Assembly (NCBI GenBank): GCA_037133395.1
Contig: JBAXOG010000002.1
Coordinates: 35,406 to 99,405 of the forward strand
DNA length: 64,000 bases
Reading direction: 5' to 3'
Source: CAIZQW01 sp037133395
GTDB taxonomy: Bacteria; Verrucomicrobiota; Kiritimatiellia; RFP12; UBA1067
Positions 9,307 through 17,247 of the stretch are shown piece by piece. The notes under the pieces are model-generated. The model saw only the letters and a program-made list of their open reading frames with translations, was not told the DNA's origin and did no database searches. The position numbers and the translations under genes are program-made. Position 1 is the first letter of the stretch; each line of letters begins with the position of its first letter.

Positions 9307-10326
9307 TTAATACTTCAGTAAGCACTTCACGACTTCACCGGACTTGACCGCAGCCACAGCCTGGACAATCTGTGCGACTGGGAAGGTGTGTGTCACAAAT
9401 TCGGAAGCCTTCAGCTTTCCTTCGCGAATCCATTGGCATAGTGGCGCTTGTGCTGCGCGTTCTCGGGAACGTGTCGGCCACTGATGGACAATCAGATTGA
9501 AATTGTAAGGGCCTGTCGCCTTATCGAGCGTCAACTTTGACGCAGCCAACACACCATACACCCCTATCGTGCCGCCCAGCTTGATGAGTGGCAAAGCCGT
9601 GTTGATAATCTTTTCATGGCCGACCGCATCCACGACCACATCCAACGACTTCTTTTCGATGTCGAGTGCATCTGGCGCAAATACAGCATCCGCGCCCATG
9701 ACCTTGGCGCGTTCGCGCTTGTGTGCCAGCGGATCAACAAGGCCTACCCACTTGACGCCCATCAGCTTGCAGAACTTCACAAAACTCAAACCCACAGGGC
9801 CTGCACCAAAAATCAATACTTTATCCTTCGGCTGGATATTGAAGTCGCCGATACCGCCATAAACTTCGCGCCACGTGCAGAGCAATGCCGCTTCAGCAGC
9901 CGGAATATCCGCATCCACCTTGGTCTGGATCTCATAGCATTCAAACCAGCCATGCTGTTCATCCGCCACGCCATCCGCCACCATAGCGTCATGGTCATTG
10001 ACGAGCACGTATTCACAGAAACCGCCCCACCCCGTTGAAATCTCTTTTTCTGCAAAGGAAAAAACTAAGCCACCCATGGCACGATCACCCTTTTTAAACG
10101 TGCGAACCTTTTCGCCGACCTGTTGCACGATCCCTGTGTTCTCATGTCCCAACGAAAGCGGATACTGATCCACGCCCGGAAAATGGCCTTCAATCAGCTT
10201 TCCGTCTGTGGCATTGCACAAGGCAGCAACATCTAACTTCACCAACGCCTGATAAGGTCCAGGCTTGGGTGCTTCGATTTCACGAACGCCAAACACGTCT
10301 GGTTTCTCAACGATGACTGCTCTCAT
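9307..10326 (-). CDS. Zinc-dependent medium-chain alcohol/polyol dehydrogenase
   Basis: A 339-residue MDR-family dehydrogenase. The catalytic zinc region is seen as C in ALCNATDGK and the GHENTGIV motif (HE); the NAD(P)-binding Rossmann motif is FGAGPVGLSFVKFCK near residue 175. The structural-zinc four-cysteine loop typical of many family members is not evident; the corresponding segment reads GLVFSFAEKEISTGW. Its start codon overlaps the stop of the kinase gene in an ATGA. In the operon it would oxidise a polyol, sugar or sugar phosphate to a ketose or lactone. The family is clear; substrate is inferred only from neighbours. Confidence 0.85.
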   Translation of the reverse strand: MRAVIVEKPDVFGVREIEAPKPGPYQALVKLDVAALCNATDGKLIEGHFPGVDQYPLSLGHENTGIVQQVGEKVRTFKKGDRAMGGLVFSFAEKEISTGWGGFCEYVLVNDHDAMVADGVADEQHGWFECYEIQTKVDADIPAAEAALLCTWREVYGGIGDFNIQPKDKVLIFGAGPVGLSFVKFCKLMGVKWVGLVDPLAHKRERAKVMGADAVFAPDALDIEKKSLDVVVDAVGHEKIINTALPLIKLGGTIGVYGVLAASKLTLDKATGPYNFNLIVHQWPTRSRERAAQAPLCQWIREGKLKASEFVTHTFPVAQIVQAVAAVKSGEVVKCLLKY

Positions 10327-11825
10327 AATGACTCCTTTTGTGCGGCCAAATCCTTATACACATCCACAAGCCTGCGATAAGCTTGTTCCATTACATCGCG
10401 GCGCATCCGATATTTGATTGCATGCTCAATATTCGGCTGCACCGTAGCATCGACACTCAGCAGTTGTTCAGCGATGCTGAAATCCTTGAAGATTCCGCAG
10501 GCCACACCGCCGATAATTGCAGCACCCAAGGAAGTCGCCTCAGCCTTGGAGTTCAACGTCTGGACCGCGCATGAACACGCTGAAGCCAGAATATGACGGA
10601 ACACGTTGCTCTGTGCGCCGCCACCAATGATCGTGAGTTTTTCAATCGGCACGTGTACGCGGAAGATGTCGGCGATGAGTCCCAGATTCATGGCCACGCC
10701 TTCCATCACTGCACGTAACATGTCCGCGCGTGTCGAAGCCAGGTTCAGTCCGATAAACGCTCCACGCGCATCGGGATTCCACCACGGCGTGCGTTCGCCC
10801 AGCATATACGGCAGGAAGAGTACGCCATTGGCACCCACGGGCGATGACTCCACCAGCGCTTCGATCTGCGCGAAGTCAGGACTCGTTGCGACCTGTTCAG
10901 ACATCCATTTGAAACTCGACCCTGCGGTCTGCATCGTACCAGACGGATGAAGATAACCTGGAACGCAATGCGCCCAATTCATGGTCCGCATCTGCTCGTC
11001 TACAATCGGCTTTTCAACGGTCAGCGCAATCCAGCTCGACGAGCCCAAGCAGTTGTAAGCGCTGCCGGGCTTGACGCAGCCAACACCGACACCTGCGGCA
11101 CTGCCATCGCCGCCACCTGCTGCGACAGGGGTCCCAACAGCCAATCCTGTCTCTGCTGCGGCTTGAGGCGTGATTCCACCAATGATGGTTGATGAATCAA
11201 CAGCCTTTGGAAAATACGACACATCCAAGCCAGCAAGGCCGATTAGTTTTTCTGACCAAGTAAACGTATTGAGGTCAAAAGCGTTCGTGCCTGACGCATC
11301 GGAAAAATCCGTAGCCATCACGCCGGTCAGACGACAATTAATATAGTCCTTCGCGCAAAGCGTCTTAGCGGTTTTCTTAAAAACCTCCGGTTCATTATCA
11401 CGCACCCACATCAGTTTTTCCAACGGGTACGACGAACTGGCGCGATGTCCGCAAATGCCATAAAACTCACGCAACGAAATCTGATTGAGCAACGCAGCCT
11501 CTTCCTTTGTGGCCCGTTGGTCACAATAAAGGATGGAGGGACGCAAGGCACGACCGTCCTTATCCACAGGCGTGCACCCCATCATCTGACCGCTCAGGGA
11601 AACAACGGCGATCTCCTTCGGCGAGACCTTGGCCTCCGCGAGCAACTGCTTTGTTGAACCACAAACTGCCTTCCACCAATCTTCCGGATTCTGTTCAGCC
11701 CATGAGCCATTAAAGAAGTTAGACGGATAGGATACCGTGGCACTCGCCATCTGCTTTCCCTCTTCCGAGTAAAGCGTGGCCTTATTGCCGCTCGTCCCTA
11801 AATCATGCGCCAGAATGTATTTCAT
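10323..11825 (-). CDS. FGGY-family carbohydrate kinase (xylulokinase-like)
   Basis: A 500-residue sugar kinase of the FGGY/XylB type. The N-terminal ATPase motif is LAHDLGTSGNKATLY; the substrate-binding region has SLSGQMMGCTPVD and YCDQRA; the C-terminal nucleotide-binding part has TIIGGGAQSNVFRHILA. Full length for the family. It phosphorylates a ketopentose or polyol with ATP in the cytoplasm; xylulokinase is the nearest name I recognise, but related kinases act on erythritol, erythrulose, glycerol and ribulose. It lies between the membrane subunits and the zinc dehydrogenase, consistent with uptake, phosphorylation and oxidation of one substrate. Confidence 0.8.
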   Translation of the reverse strand: MKYILAHDLGTSGNKATLYSEEGKQMASATVSYPSNFFNGSWAEQNPEDWWKAVCGSTKQLLAEAKVSPKEIAVVSLSGQMMGCTPVDKDGRALRPSILYCDQRATKEEAALLNQISLREFYGICGHRASSSYPLEKLMWVRDNEPEVFKKTAKTLCAKDYINCRLTGVMATDFSDASGTNAFDLNTFTWSEKLIGLAGLDVSYFPKAVDSSTIIGGITPQAAAETGLAVGTPVAAGGGDGSAAGVGVGCVKPGSAYNCLGSSSWIALTVEKPIVDEQMRTMNWAHCVPGYLHPSGTMQTAGSSFKWMSEQVATSPDFAQIEALVESSPVGANGVLFLPYMLGERTPWWNPDARGAFIGLNLASTRADMLRAVMEGVAMNLGLIADIFRVHVPIEKLTIIGGGAQSNVFRHILASACSCAVQTLNSKAEATSLGAAIIGGVACGIFKDFSIAEQLLSVDATVQPNIEHAIKYRMRRDVMEQAYRRLVDVYKDLAAQKESL

Positions 11826-11834
11826 GGGATTCCC

Positions 11835-12320
11835 CTATTTAAAGAGTTCAGCGCCAGTAAACCCAATCAGTCCTGTAATGGCACCACCGACAACACCCCC
11901 GAGGACGGCAACAAAAATGCGCGGCAGACTCTCGATTGCCAAGGATCTACGCGTCCCCTTTTGTGCGCCGATGAGACAATGAACCCAGAATCCGCAGGCA
12001 ATGGCGCTTCCCATGTCAACCCACGGACACGCGCCCTTATAGGCCTGATAAATCAGTCCATACTGCTTCCATCCGCCATCCGGATAAGAGATACCATCGG
12101 GATTGATACCAAAGCCGGGAAGCTTATGATTCAAGAGCCAAAAGGTGCCGATGATGATCGTGGCACTCATAAAGCCGCCGATGGGGCCAAAGTCGCGCAC
12201 AAGCTTCGGCCAGCAAATAATAACGGCAAACGTTGCACAGAAGGCGCCAAAGATGGTGGTGATCACACTGACTGGCGGCATACCGAGTGCAGGATTAAAG
12301 GTGGAGAGCCATTCAATCAT
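11835..12320 (-). CDS. Small polytopic membrane protein, putative polyol transporter subunit
   Basis: A 161-residue, strongly hydrophobic protein with about four membrane segments, including VITTIFGAFCATFAVIICW, GGFMSATIIIGTFWLLNH and the C-terminal glycine-rich helix IFVAVLGGVVGGAITGLIGF. The ATG at 12320 overlaps the stop of its partner gene in an ATGA; longer upstream extensions of this frame lie inside that partner and lack a reason. It shares the pattern GGF(L/M)(T/S)A...IGT.W..NH with the partner, so the two are paralogous subunits. They resemble, from memory, the Lin0368/Lin0369-type putative glycerol transporter pair of Listeria; this is unverified. Ten bases separate it from the kinase gene. 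Confidence 0.65.
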   Translation of the reverse strand: MIEWLSTFNPALGMPPVSVITTIFGAFCATFAVIICWPKLVRDFGPIGGFMSATIIIGTFWLLNHKLPGFGINPDGISYPDGGWKQYGLIYQAYKGACPWVDMGSAIACGFWVHCLIGAQKGTRRSLAIESLPRIFVAVLGGVVGGAITGLIGFTGAELFK

Positions 12321-12706
12321 TTGGACACCTCCTTCTCTTCCAGATTTTGCCAGCCAGGCGCAACTTGCTTGACCACATGGGCGGCCCAGCCTGCGAGCGC
12401 GCCGCCGATGAGACAACAAATCAACGTCGGAAAAATGTGCGTGAAGTGCGAGTTGGGATAAAAACGGACAAGCCCCCAGACAATGCCTGAAGCCGCAATC
12501 GGCCACCCTTGATCCACCCAAAGCGTCCCCTTCGGATTATCCATCACACCCAGCCAGTGGTTCATATACCACATGGTGCCAATCACGACAGACGCTGTCA
12601 AAAATCCGCCCATAATTCCATACGTCTTCCACATCTCCGGCCATATCCCGAAGGCAAGCGAACCAACAATCGCCCCCCCGATAAACGTTGATAAATGTCT
12701 TTTCAT
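12317..12706 (-). CDS. Small polytopic membrane protein, putative polyol transporter subunit
   Basis: A 129-residue membrane protein that opens the sugar operon. Membrane segments are seen at about residues 5-22 (TFIGGAIVGSLAFGIW), 30-48 (GGFLTASVVIGTMWYMNHW) and 95-115 (LICCLIGGALAGWAAHV). It has an AAGGGA ribosome-binding site and is followed by its paralog with an ATGA overlap. The two-gene arrangement upstream of an FGGY kinase suggests a two-component uptake facilitator for the kinase substrate. The Lin0368-type assignment comes from recall of the sequence pattern and neighbourhood, not from a search. Confidence 0.65.
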   Translation of the reverse strand: MKRHLSTFIGGAIVGSLAFGIWPEMWKTYGIMGGFLTASVVIGTMWYMNHWLGVMDNPKGTLWVDQGWPIAASGIVWGLVRFYPNSHFTHIFPTLICCLIGGALAGWAAHVVKQVAPGWQNLEEKEVSK

Positions 12707-12926
12707 GCGTGAACTGTCCCTTTCTGTTGACCTATAATTTTGTCATTCTAACATTCCCCTGTTCCAACATTCCAGCGCAGTTATAGGCAAGGCATCAAAA
12801 TTCTTAATTGTCCGTACAATATAACAGACCCCTTTATGACCGTCAAGCCGTTATCTAATTATAATTTTGAATCGCACTTACTCACATTTCTTGACGTACT
12901 GTCGTGTTTTTGGCATTCTTTCCGAC
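12707..12926. promoter_or_regulatory. Divergent promoter region between sugar operon and peptide transporter
   Basis: A 220-base gap between two divergently transcribed units. It must hold the promoter of the minus-strand sugar operon and that of the plus-strand POT transporter. CATTCC-type words occur at 12743-12773, as in other spacers. An AT-rich stretch (12796-12870) is the most promoter-like part, but no -10/-35 pair or operator can be assigned with confidence. A TTG at 12867 would extend the transporter by 20 residues but lacks support. Confidence 0.4.
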
Positions 12927-14303
12927 ATGACACTGACAGCGCCAAAAACCCGATCAAGCAAAACTTTCTTAGGTCATCCGGTAGGACTGTTCGTCCTGTT
13001 CTTCACAGAAATGTGGGAACGCTTCTCATATTACGGCATGCGAGCACTCCTGATGCTCTACATGACTCAGTACCTGATTAAGGCTGCAGAGACGGGTACG
13101 ACCATTGTGGGGTTTGCAACCCTCAAAGGCGGACTTGAAGCGGTTTTCGGATCGCTCGCCATTCAGCCATTGGCCTCGCAAATTTACGGCCTCTACACGG
13201 GGTTTGTCTATTTCACTCCGTTCTTCGGAGGCATTCTCGCAGACCGTCTGCTGGGCCAGCGCAAAACCGTGGTGATCGGTGGCATCCTGATGGCCACTGG
13301 CCAATTCCTCCTCGCCTGTGAGCGGTTCTTCCTCTTGGCGCTTTTGTTCCTGATCATCGGCAATGGCTGTTTCAAGCCCAACATCTCCACTCAAGTCGGC
13401 AACCTTTACGAACATGGCGATCCACGCCGCGATGGCGCGTTTACAATCTTTTATATGGGCATCAATCTGGGGGCTTTTTTCTCACCCCTTATTTGCGGCA
13501 CGCTGGGTCAAATCTATGGCTGGCACTATGGGTTCATCGCGGCTGGTGTCGGCATGTTGATCGGATTAGTGGTCTACTTGACTGGACAGAAATACCTCGC
13601 ACCTGACAATTTGATGACGAAGGCCGCTGACGCTCACAGTGAAAAGACAGCGCTCACGGCAAAAGAGTGGAAGGGTATTCTCGGACTGTGCTGTCTCTGC
13701 ATCCTGAACATCGTCTTCTGGGGGGTATACGAACAACAGGGGAACACGATTCAACTATTTGCTGATAAAAATACCGACTGGCATGTCTTCGGCTGGGAAA
13801 TGCCTTCGACATGGTTTCAATCTCTGAACCCTCTCTTCGTCTTCGCGTTGGCACCCTTCCTCAACATGTTCTGGGGCAAGCAGGCGAAGCGAGGGAAAGA
13901 ACCCTCAAGCATTGCTAAAATGGCATTGGGCTGCCTGATGCTCGGCGTCTCCTTCCTCGTGCTGATGTTTGCTACCAAAGGCATGGGCGAAACCCATCGC
14001 ATCACCTTCCTCTGGCTCGTGCTGTGCACCTTCATCTATACCTTGGGCGAGCTCTACCTTTCACCGATCGGCTTGTCGCTGGTGACCAAGGTTGCGCCAG
14101 CCCGTCTGGTGAGCATGCTGATGGGGATGTGGTTCCTCTCCTCATTCTTCGGCAATTACCTGTGCGGATACTTGGGCACCTATTACGAGAAGATGCCCAA
14201 GGATAGCTTCTTCATGATGCTCACCTTGCTCGGCGTCATTGCAGGTGTCGCCATGTTCGCGCTCAAGGGTCCACTCAAGAAGGCCATCGGCGAAGATGTG
14301 TGA
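12927..14303 (+). CDS. POT/PTR-family proton-coupled oligopeptide transporter
   Basis: A 458-residue polytopic inner-membrane transporter. The first helix carries the ExxER motif (TEMWERFSYYGMRALL) that couples protons in POT transporters, and the family signature FYMGINLGAFFSPLICG lies in the fifth helix region; GVYEQQGNT matches the QQ-containing helix 7. About 12-14 membrane helices. It imports di- and tripeptides with protons. I chose the ATG at 12927, which begins the usual short N-terminus, over an upstream TTG at 12867; neither has a strong ribosome-binding site. It faces away from the sugar operon and is followed by a repeat-rich spacer. Confidence 0.85.
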   Translation: MTLTAPKTRSSKTFLGHPVGLFVLFFTEMWERFSYYGMRALLMLYMTQYLIKAAETGTTIVGFATLKGGLEAVFGSLAIQPLASQIYGLYTGFVYFTPFFGGILADRLLGQRKTVVIGGILMATGQFLLACERFFLLALLFLIIGNGCFKPNISTQVGNLYEHGDPRRDGAFTIFYMGINLGAFFSPLICGTLGQIYGWHYGFIAAGVGMLIGLVVYLTGQKYLAPDNLMTKAADAHSEKTALTAKEWKGILGLCCLCILNIVFWGVYEQQGNTIQLFADKNTDWHVFGWEMPSTWFQSLNPLFVFALAPFLNMFWGKQAKRGKEPSSIAKMALGCLMLGVSFLVLMFATKGMGETHRITFLWLVLCTFIYTLGELYLSPIGLSLVTKVAPARLVSMLMGMWFLSSFFGNYLCGYLGTYYEKMPKDSFFMMLTLLGVIAGVAMFALKGPLKKAIGEDV

Positions 14304-14326
14304 GCAAAGGTATACCTGTAACTTCT

Positions 14327-14360
14327 CAGACAGAACTGTTTGCCACACCTTATGTCAGCA
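14327..14360 (+). repeat. Degenerate copy of the GGCAGACA-hairpin repeat
   Basis: CAGACAGAACTGTTTGCCACACCTTATGT-like text just after the transporter gene matches, with substitutions, the core of the repeats at 15965-16082 and 17545-17657. The hairpin is weaker here because the two arms have diverged. Confidence 0.5.
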
Positions 14361-14419
14361 AGTCCGGGTCAGCGGTACAATCAAGACATTTCTGCCGATA
14401 ATTCGCTTTTCACATTGCA

Positions 14420-14477
14420 AACGTTCTAAACGTTTGATACCTTAACGTTCTAAACGTTTGACACTTTAACGTTCTAA
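14420..14477. repeat. 24-bp tandem repeat (2.4 units) upstream of ATPase gene
   Basis: Two adjacent 24-base units (14420-14443, 14444-14467) and a ten-base partial third begin with AACGTTCTAAACGTTTGA; units one and two differ at about two to three positions. Each unit contains AACGTT-type palindromic half-sites. The array ends 17 bases before the start codon of the ATPase gene, where GAGG serves as ribosome-binding site, so it overlaps the likely promoter/leader. It could bind a regulator; that is inference. Confidence 0.65.
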
Positions 14478-14494
14478 CTGTTGAGGATATTGCC

Positions 14495-15808
14495 ATGGAT
14501 ATACGTGAAGTGAACAGGGCTTTAAGTGCGGGGAAGACCGATGAGCCTGGGGTACTGCCCAAGCTTGCAGAATTGCGTGAACAACCTTTTGTCATGGATA
14601 CAGGGTTCAGTATTTCTGAGCTACCGGATCAGCCAGGTGTTTTGATCATCCGAGGTGCGCGTCAATATGGAAAGAGCACCTGGCTGCAGCAACAGATCGC
14701 CCAAACAATCAGACGCTTTGGCCCTGGATCGGCTTTTTATCTTGATGGAGATGAGTTACGCGACAGCGATGCGTTGTTGGAGGCGGTTCGAGAGCTACTC
14801 CCGCTTTATGACTCCAAAACGCCAGTCCGCAGACTCTTCATTGACGAGATCACCGCGATCAAGGATTGGCAAAACGGGCTTAAACGTTTACTTGACCGTG
14901 GCGAACTCAAGCGAACGCTTGTCGTGACCACGGGCTCAAAAGCCGCAGATCTGAGACATGGTTCGGAACAGCTCCCCGGACGAAAAGGCACACTTGCGCG
15001 TAGCAGCCACCTCTTCACACCCGTGCCCTATTCCGAGTTCAAACGGGTCTGCGCGCCTACGCTAAACCCTGCGGATGTACTGCCAGCCTATCTCCTCTCT
15101 GGGGGTTCACCTTGCGCGTGCACGTCACTGGCTGTTCAAGGACATCTTCCTGATCACCTTGTCGAAATGGTCAGGGACTGGGTCTACGGCGAGGTCTCGG
15201 CATCTGGCCGGTCACGTCCGATGATGAAGGGGGTCATGGAGTGCCTCATGCGTTTTGCCGGCACGCCTGTTGGTCAGTCAAAGTTGGCGCGCGAGGCGGG
15301 GTTGGCGAATAACACAGTCGCCGCAGGTTATGTTGACCTGCTCTCGGACCTCATGAGCGCAGCCGCCTGCTTTGCGTGGGACGATGCGCATCGGCGTCCA
15401 AACCGGCGGAGGCCTTGCAAATTTCATATCACCAACCTCCTTGTCGCTGCTGTATGGCATCCCTGTCGCCTGCGGCGGCCAGCCGACATCCGATCCCTCC
15501 CCCCCGAAGAACAGGGCGGGTTAATGGAGTGGCTCGTCGCCCAGGAGCTTTTCAGAAGGGCGGCACTTAGAGGAGACGAATTCCCCGAAGTGATGTCATA
15601 CTGGAACACGGGCGAGCATGAACTCGACTTCGTCCTGGGACCTGACCGTTTCATCGAGGTCAAAAGGGGTCGCACAGGGCCTCTGGACTTCATCTGGTTC
15701 CCCAAATGTTTTCCCAAAGGACACCTGACCGTGATCTCCGAGTCTCGCTACGAGACTGACCATATCCGCGGAGTCACGCTAGACGACTTTCTCCTCGGAT
15801 TGCCTTAA
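14495..15808 (+). CDS. AAA-type ATPase with DUF4143-like C-terminus
   Basis: A 437-residue P-loop ATPase. Walker A is GARQYGKSTWL near residue 55 and Walker B is RRLFIDEI near residue 122. The C-terminal half contains a winged-helix-like part (SKLAREAGLANNTVAAGYVDLL) and a nuclease-like segment ending EVMSYWNTGEHELDFVLGPDRFIEVKRG, typical of the DUF4143/PDDEXK region of this family, in which the D...E-x-K residues are kept. These standalone ATPases are common and mobile in bacteria and archaea; their role is unknown. Alone in its orientation block, preceded by a 24-bp tandem repeat. Confidence 0.75.
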   Translation: MDIREVNRALSAGKTDEPGVLPKLAELREQPFVMDTGFSISELPDQPGVLIIRGARQYGKSTWLQQQIAQTIRRFGPGSAFYLDGDELRDSDALLEAVRELLPLYDSKTPVRRLFIDEITAIKDWQNGLKRLLDRGELKRTLVVTTGSKAADLRHGSEQLPGRKGTLARSSHLFTPVPYSEFKRVCAPTLNPADVLPAYLLSGGSPCACTSLAVQGHLPDHLVEMVRDWVYGEVSASGRSRPMMKGVMECLMRFAGTPVGQSKLAREAGLANNTVAAGYVDLLSDLMSAAACFAWDDAHRRPNRRRPCKFHITNLLVAAVWHPCRLRRPADIRSLPPEEQGGLMEWLVAQELFRRAALRGDEFPEVMSYWNTGEHELDFVLGPDRFIEVKRGRTGPLDFIWFPKCFPKGHLTVISESRYETDHIRGVTLDDFLLGLP

Positions 15809-16089
15809 CACCCTTCTCAAAGCCACCTTCTCGTTCTTCGGCAGATGCCAATGCACTTCCCCCGCCCTCCATTCACGCATTCACGCATTCGCGCATTTCT
15901 CAACCTCTCTCCCCATCCGCGCAAAATCCGCGTCATCCGTAGCTAAAAACGAAGCAACGCGATCTGCACGTGCATGTTCATTCCTGTCTGTGCAACAACG
16001 GCAGACAGAAATGTCTGCCACACCTTATGTTGGCATCGCTGAGCACTGGAAAATGAACACGTTATTTCATGTGTCCAATGTCGTCTAGA
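15809..16089. repeat. Repeat-rich spacer with hairpin repeat copy A (15965-16082)
   Basis: The gap starts with CATTCACGCATTCGCGCATT words (15866-15895). The stronger repeat, 15965-16082, contains a perfect eight-base-pair hairpin with a GAAA loop (GGCAGACA at 16000-16007, TGTCTGCC at 16012-16019) and then a conserved tail ending GTGTCCAATGTC. A near copy (B) lies at 17545-17657 in the same orientation, so the two copies bracket the DUF1016 gene. The match extends more weakly upstream through TCATCCG...CTAAAAAC. It ends seven bases before the DUF1016 stop codon. Confidence 0.7.
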
Positions 16090-17247
16090 TCATTGGTTTA
16101 AAATTCCAAGAGCCTCTTGGTGCTTGGCTTGGATGAATTTTTCCAGTTTGTCCTTCGAGGGTAAATTCACTGCGTATTGGGAGACAAAGAGTTGGTTGTC
16201 CATGCTGGCGGTGGCGTATTCCACCAGTGCATGGTCTTTGTCGGTACAGAGCAACAGCCCCACGGGCAAGTTGTCGCCAGCGGACATCTTATGTCTGCGA
16301 TACCAGGTGACGTAGGTGTTGAGCTGGCCCAGATGATCATGTTTAAACTCGTCCACCTTCAACTCGACCAGCACATGGCACTTGAGTATGCGGTGGTAAA
16401 AGACAAGATCCACAAAACCACGCGTCTTGCCGATGACGATGCTCTTCTGCTGCGCTTCCAGACAGAAGCCGTGGCCCAGTTCGAGCAGAAATTCCCGCAG
16501 GTTCTCCACCAGTGCCGCTTCGAGATCAGTCTCAGAAACCGCATCCTTTGCCCGCAGACCGAGAAACTCAAAGATGTAGGGATCACGAATGGCTAGTTTC
16601 GGTTCTGCTGTCTCAACACCCTTCTTCACCATCGCCGCCAGCTTCTCCTTGTCCTTTGACAAACCCGAACGCTCGAAATAGAGCGTAGCGATCTGACGCT
16701 TCAATGCCCGCACTGACCAATTGCCGCGAATGCATTCGATCTCGTAGAAGGCTCGTTTGAGCGGGTCGTCGAGATCAACAATGAGTTCGATATGACTGTA
16801 TGAAAGTCGATTGATCAATTGCTCAACCGCCACGCCTAATTGTGGGGACGCTGTCCCCACTTTTCGCACAGGCACGGGTATAGCTGGAAATTGTGGGGAC
16901 AGTGTACCCACAATTCCCGGATAGAGTCGCCAGAATCTTAAATAACGGTAAAGTTGTCGGCGGTTGCTGTTGGAAACTCTCAGCTCTGTGAGCTGATCCG
17001 CTAACGCATCTAGTAGCCCGTCCCCATACTTTGCCCGGTCTGCTCCGTTCAATTCGTAGTGGTGAATATAGGCCCCGATAGTCCAGTTTCGCAGCGTCAA
17101 CGTAACATTGACAACACGAGTGCCCTGAACAGTACAGTACTCGTCAACTTGCTGGATCGCCTTCACAAGCGCGGCGAAATCCAATTGAGTGCTGCTGTCC
17201 TTCGTGGTACTGCGTTTCTTAACAATGGCATTCTTCTTAATTGGCAT
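16090..17247 (-). CDS. DUF1016 (YhcG-type) PDDEXK nuclease-domain protein
   Basis: A 385-residue two-domain protein. The N-terminal helical DUF1016_N part includes YGDGLLDALADQLTELR, YRYLRFWRLYP and RGNWSVRALKRQIATLYFERS. The C-terminal nuclease-like domain holds the PDDEXK core: GFVDLVFYH (D), then HVLVELKVDEF (E-L-K), with LGQLNTYVTWY after it. The family is linked to restriction/defence loci and mobile elements, but biochemical function is not established. The gene is flanked by direct repeats (15965-16082 and 17545-17657) and contains two short palindromic repeats inside the linker between the helical parts (16838-16915). No restriction-modification partner is adjacent. Confidence 0.8.
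   Translation of the reverse strand: MPIKKNAIVKKRSTTKDSSTQLDFAALVKAIQQVDEYCTVQGTRVVNVTLTLRNWTIGAYIHHYELNGADRAKYGDGLLDALADQLTELRVSNSNRRQLYRYLRFWRLYPGIVGTLSPQFPAIPVPVRKVGTASPQLGVAVEQLINRLSYSHIELIVDLDDPLKRAFYEIECIRGNWSVRALKRQIATLYFERSGLSKDKEKLAAMVKKGVETAEPKLAIRDPYIFEFLGLRAKDAVSETDLEAALVENLREFLLELGHGFCLEAQQKSIVIGKTRGFVDLVFYHRILKCHVLVELKVDEFKHDHLGQLNTYVTWYRRHKMSAGDNLPVGLLLCTDKDHALVEYATASMDNQLFVSQYAVNLPSKDKLEKFIQAKHQEALGILNQ
16838..16915. repeat. Two GTGGGGAC palindromes inside the DUF1016 coding region
   Basis: AATTGTGGGGAC begins both copies. Copy one (16838-16860) forms GTGGGGAC-GCT-GTCCCCAC, a perfect eight-base-pair hairpin; copy two (16889-16915) pairs TTGTGGG with CCCACAA around a slightly imperfect centre. 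They are read in frame on the minus strand as VGTASPQL and VGTLSPQF. The form resembles REP-type palindromes spread by RAYT transposases. Confidence 0.65.

Noticed and set aside
11835..12521. 228-codon version of the second membrane subunit
   Set aside because: The extra 67 codons lie inside the partner gene in another frame and are not membrane-like; the ATGA-overlapping ATG at 12320 fits better.
12867..12926. TTG start extending the POT transporter by 20 residues
   Set aside because: No ribosome-binding site, and family members begin close to the ATG at 12927.
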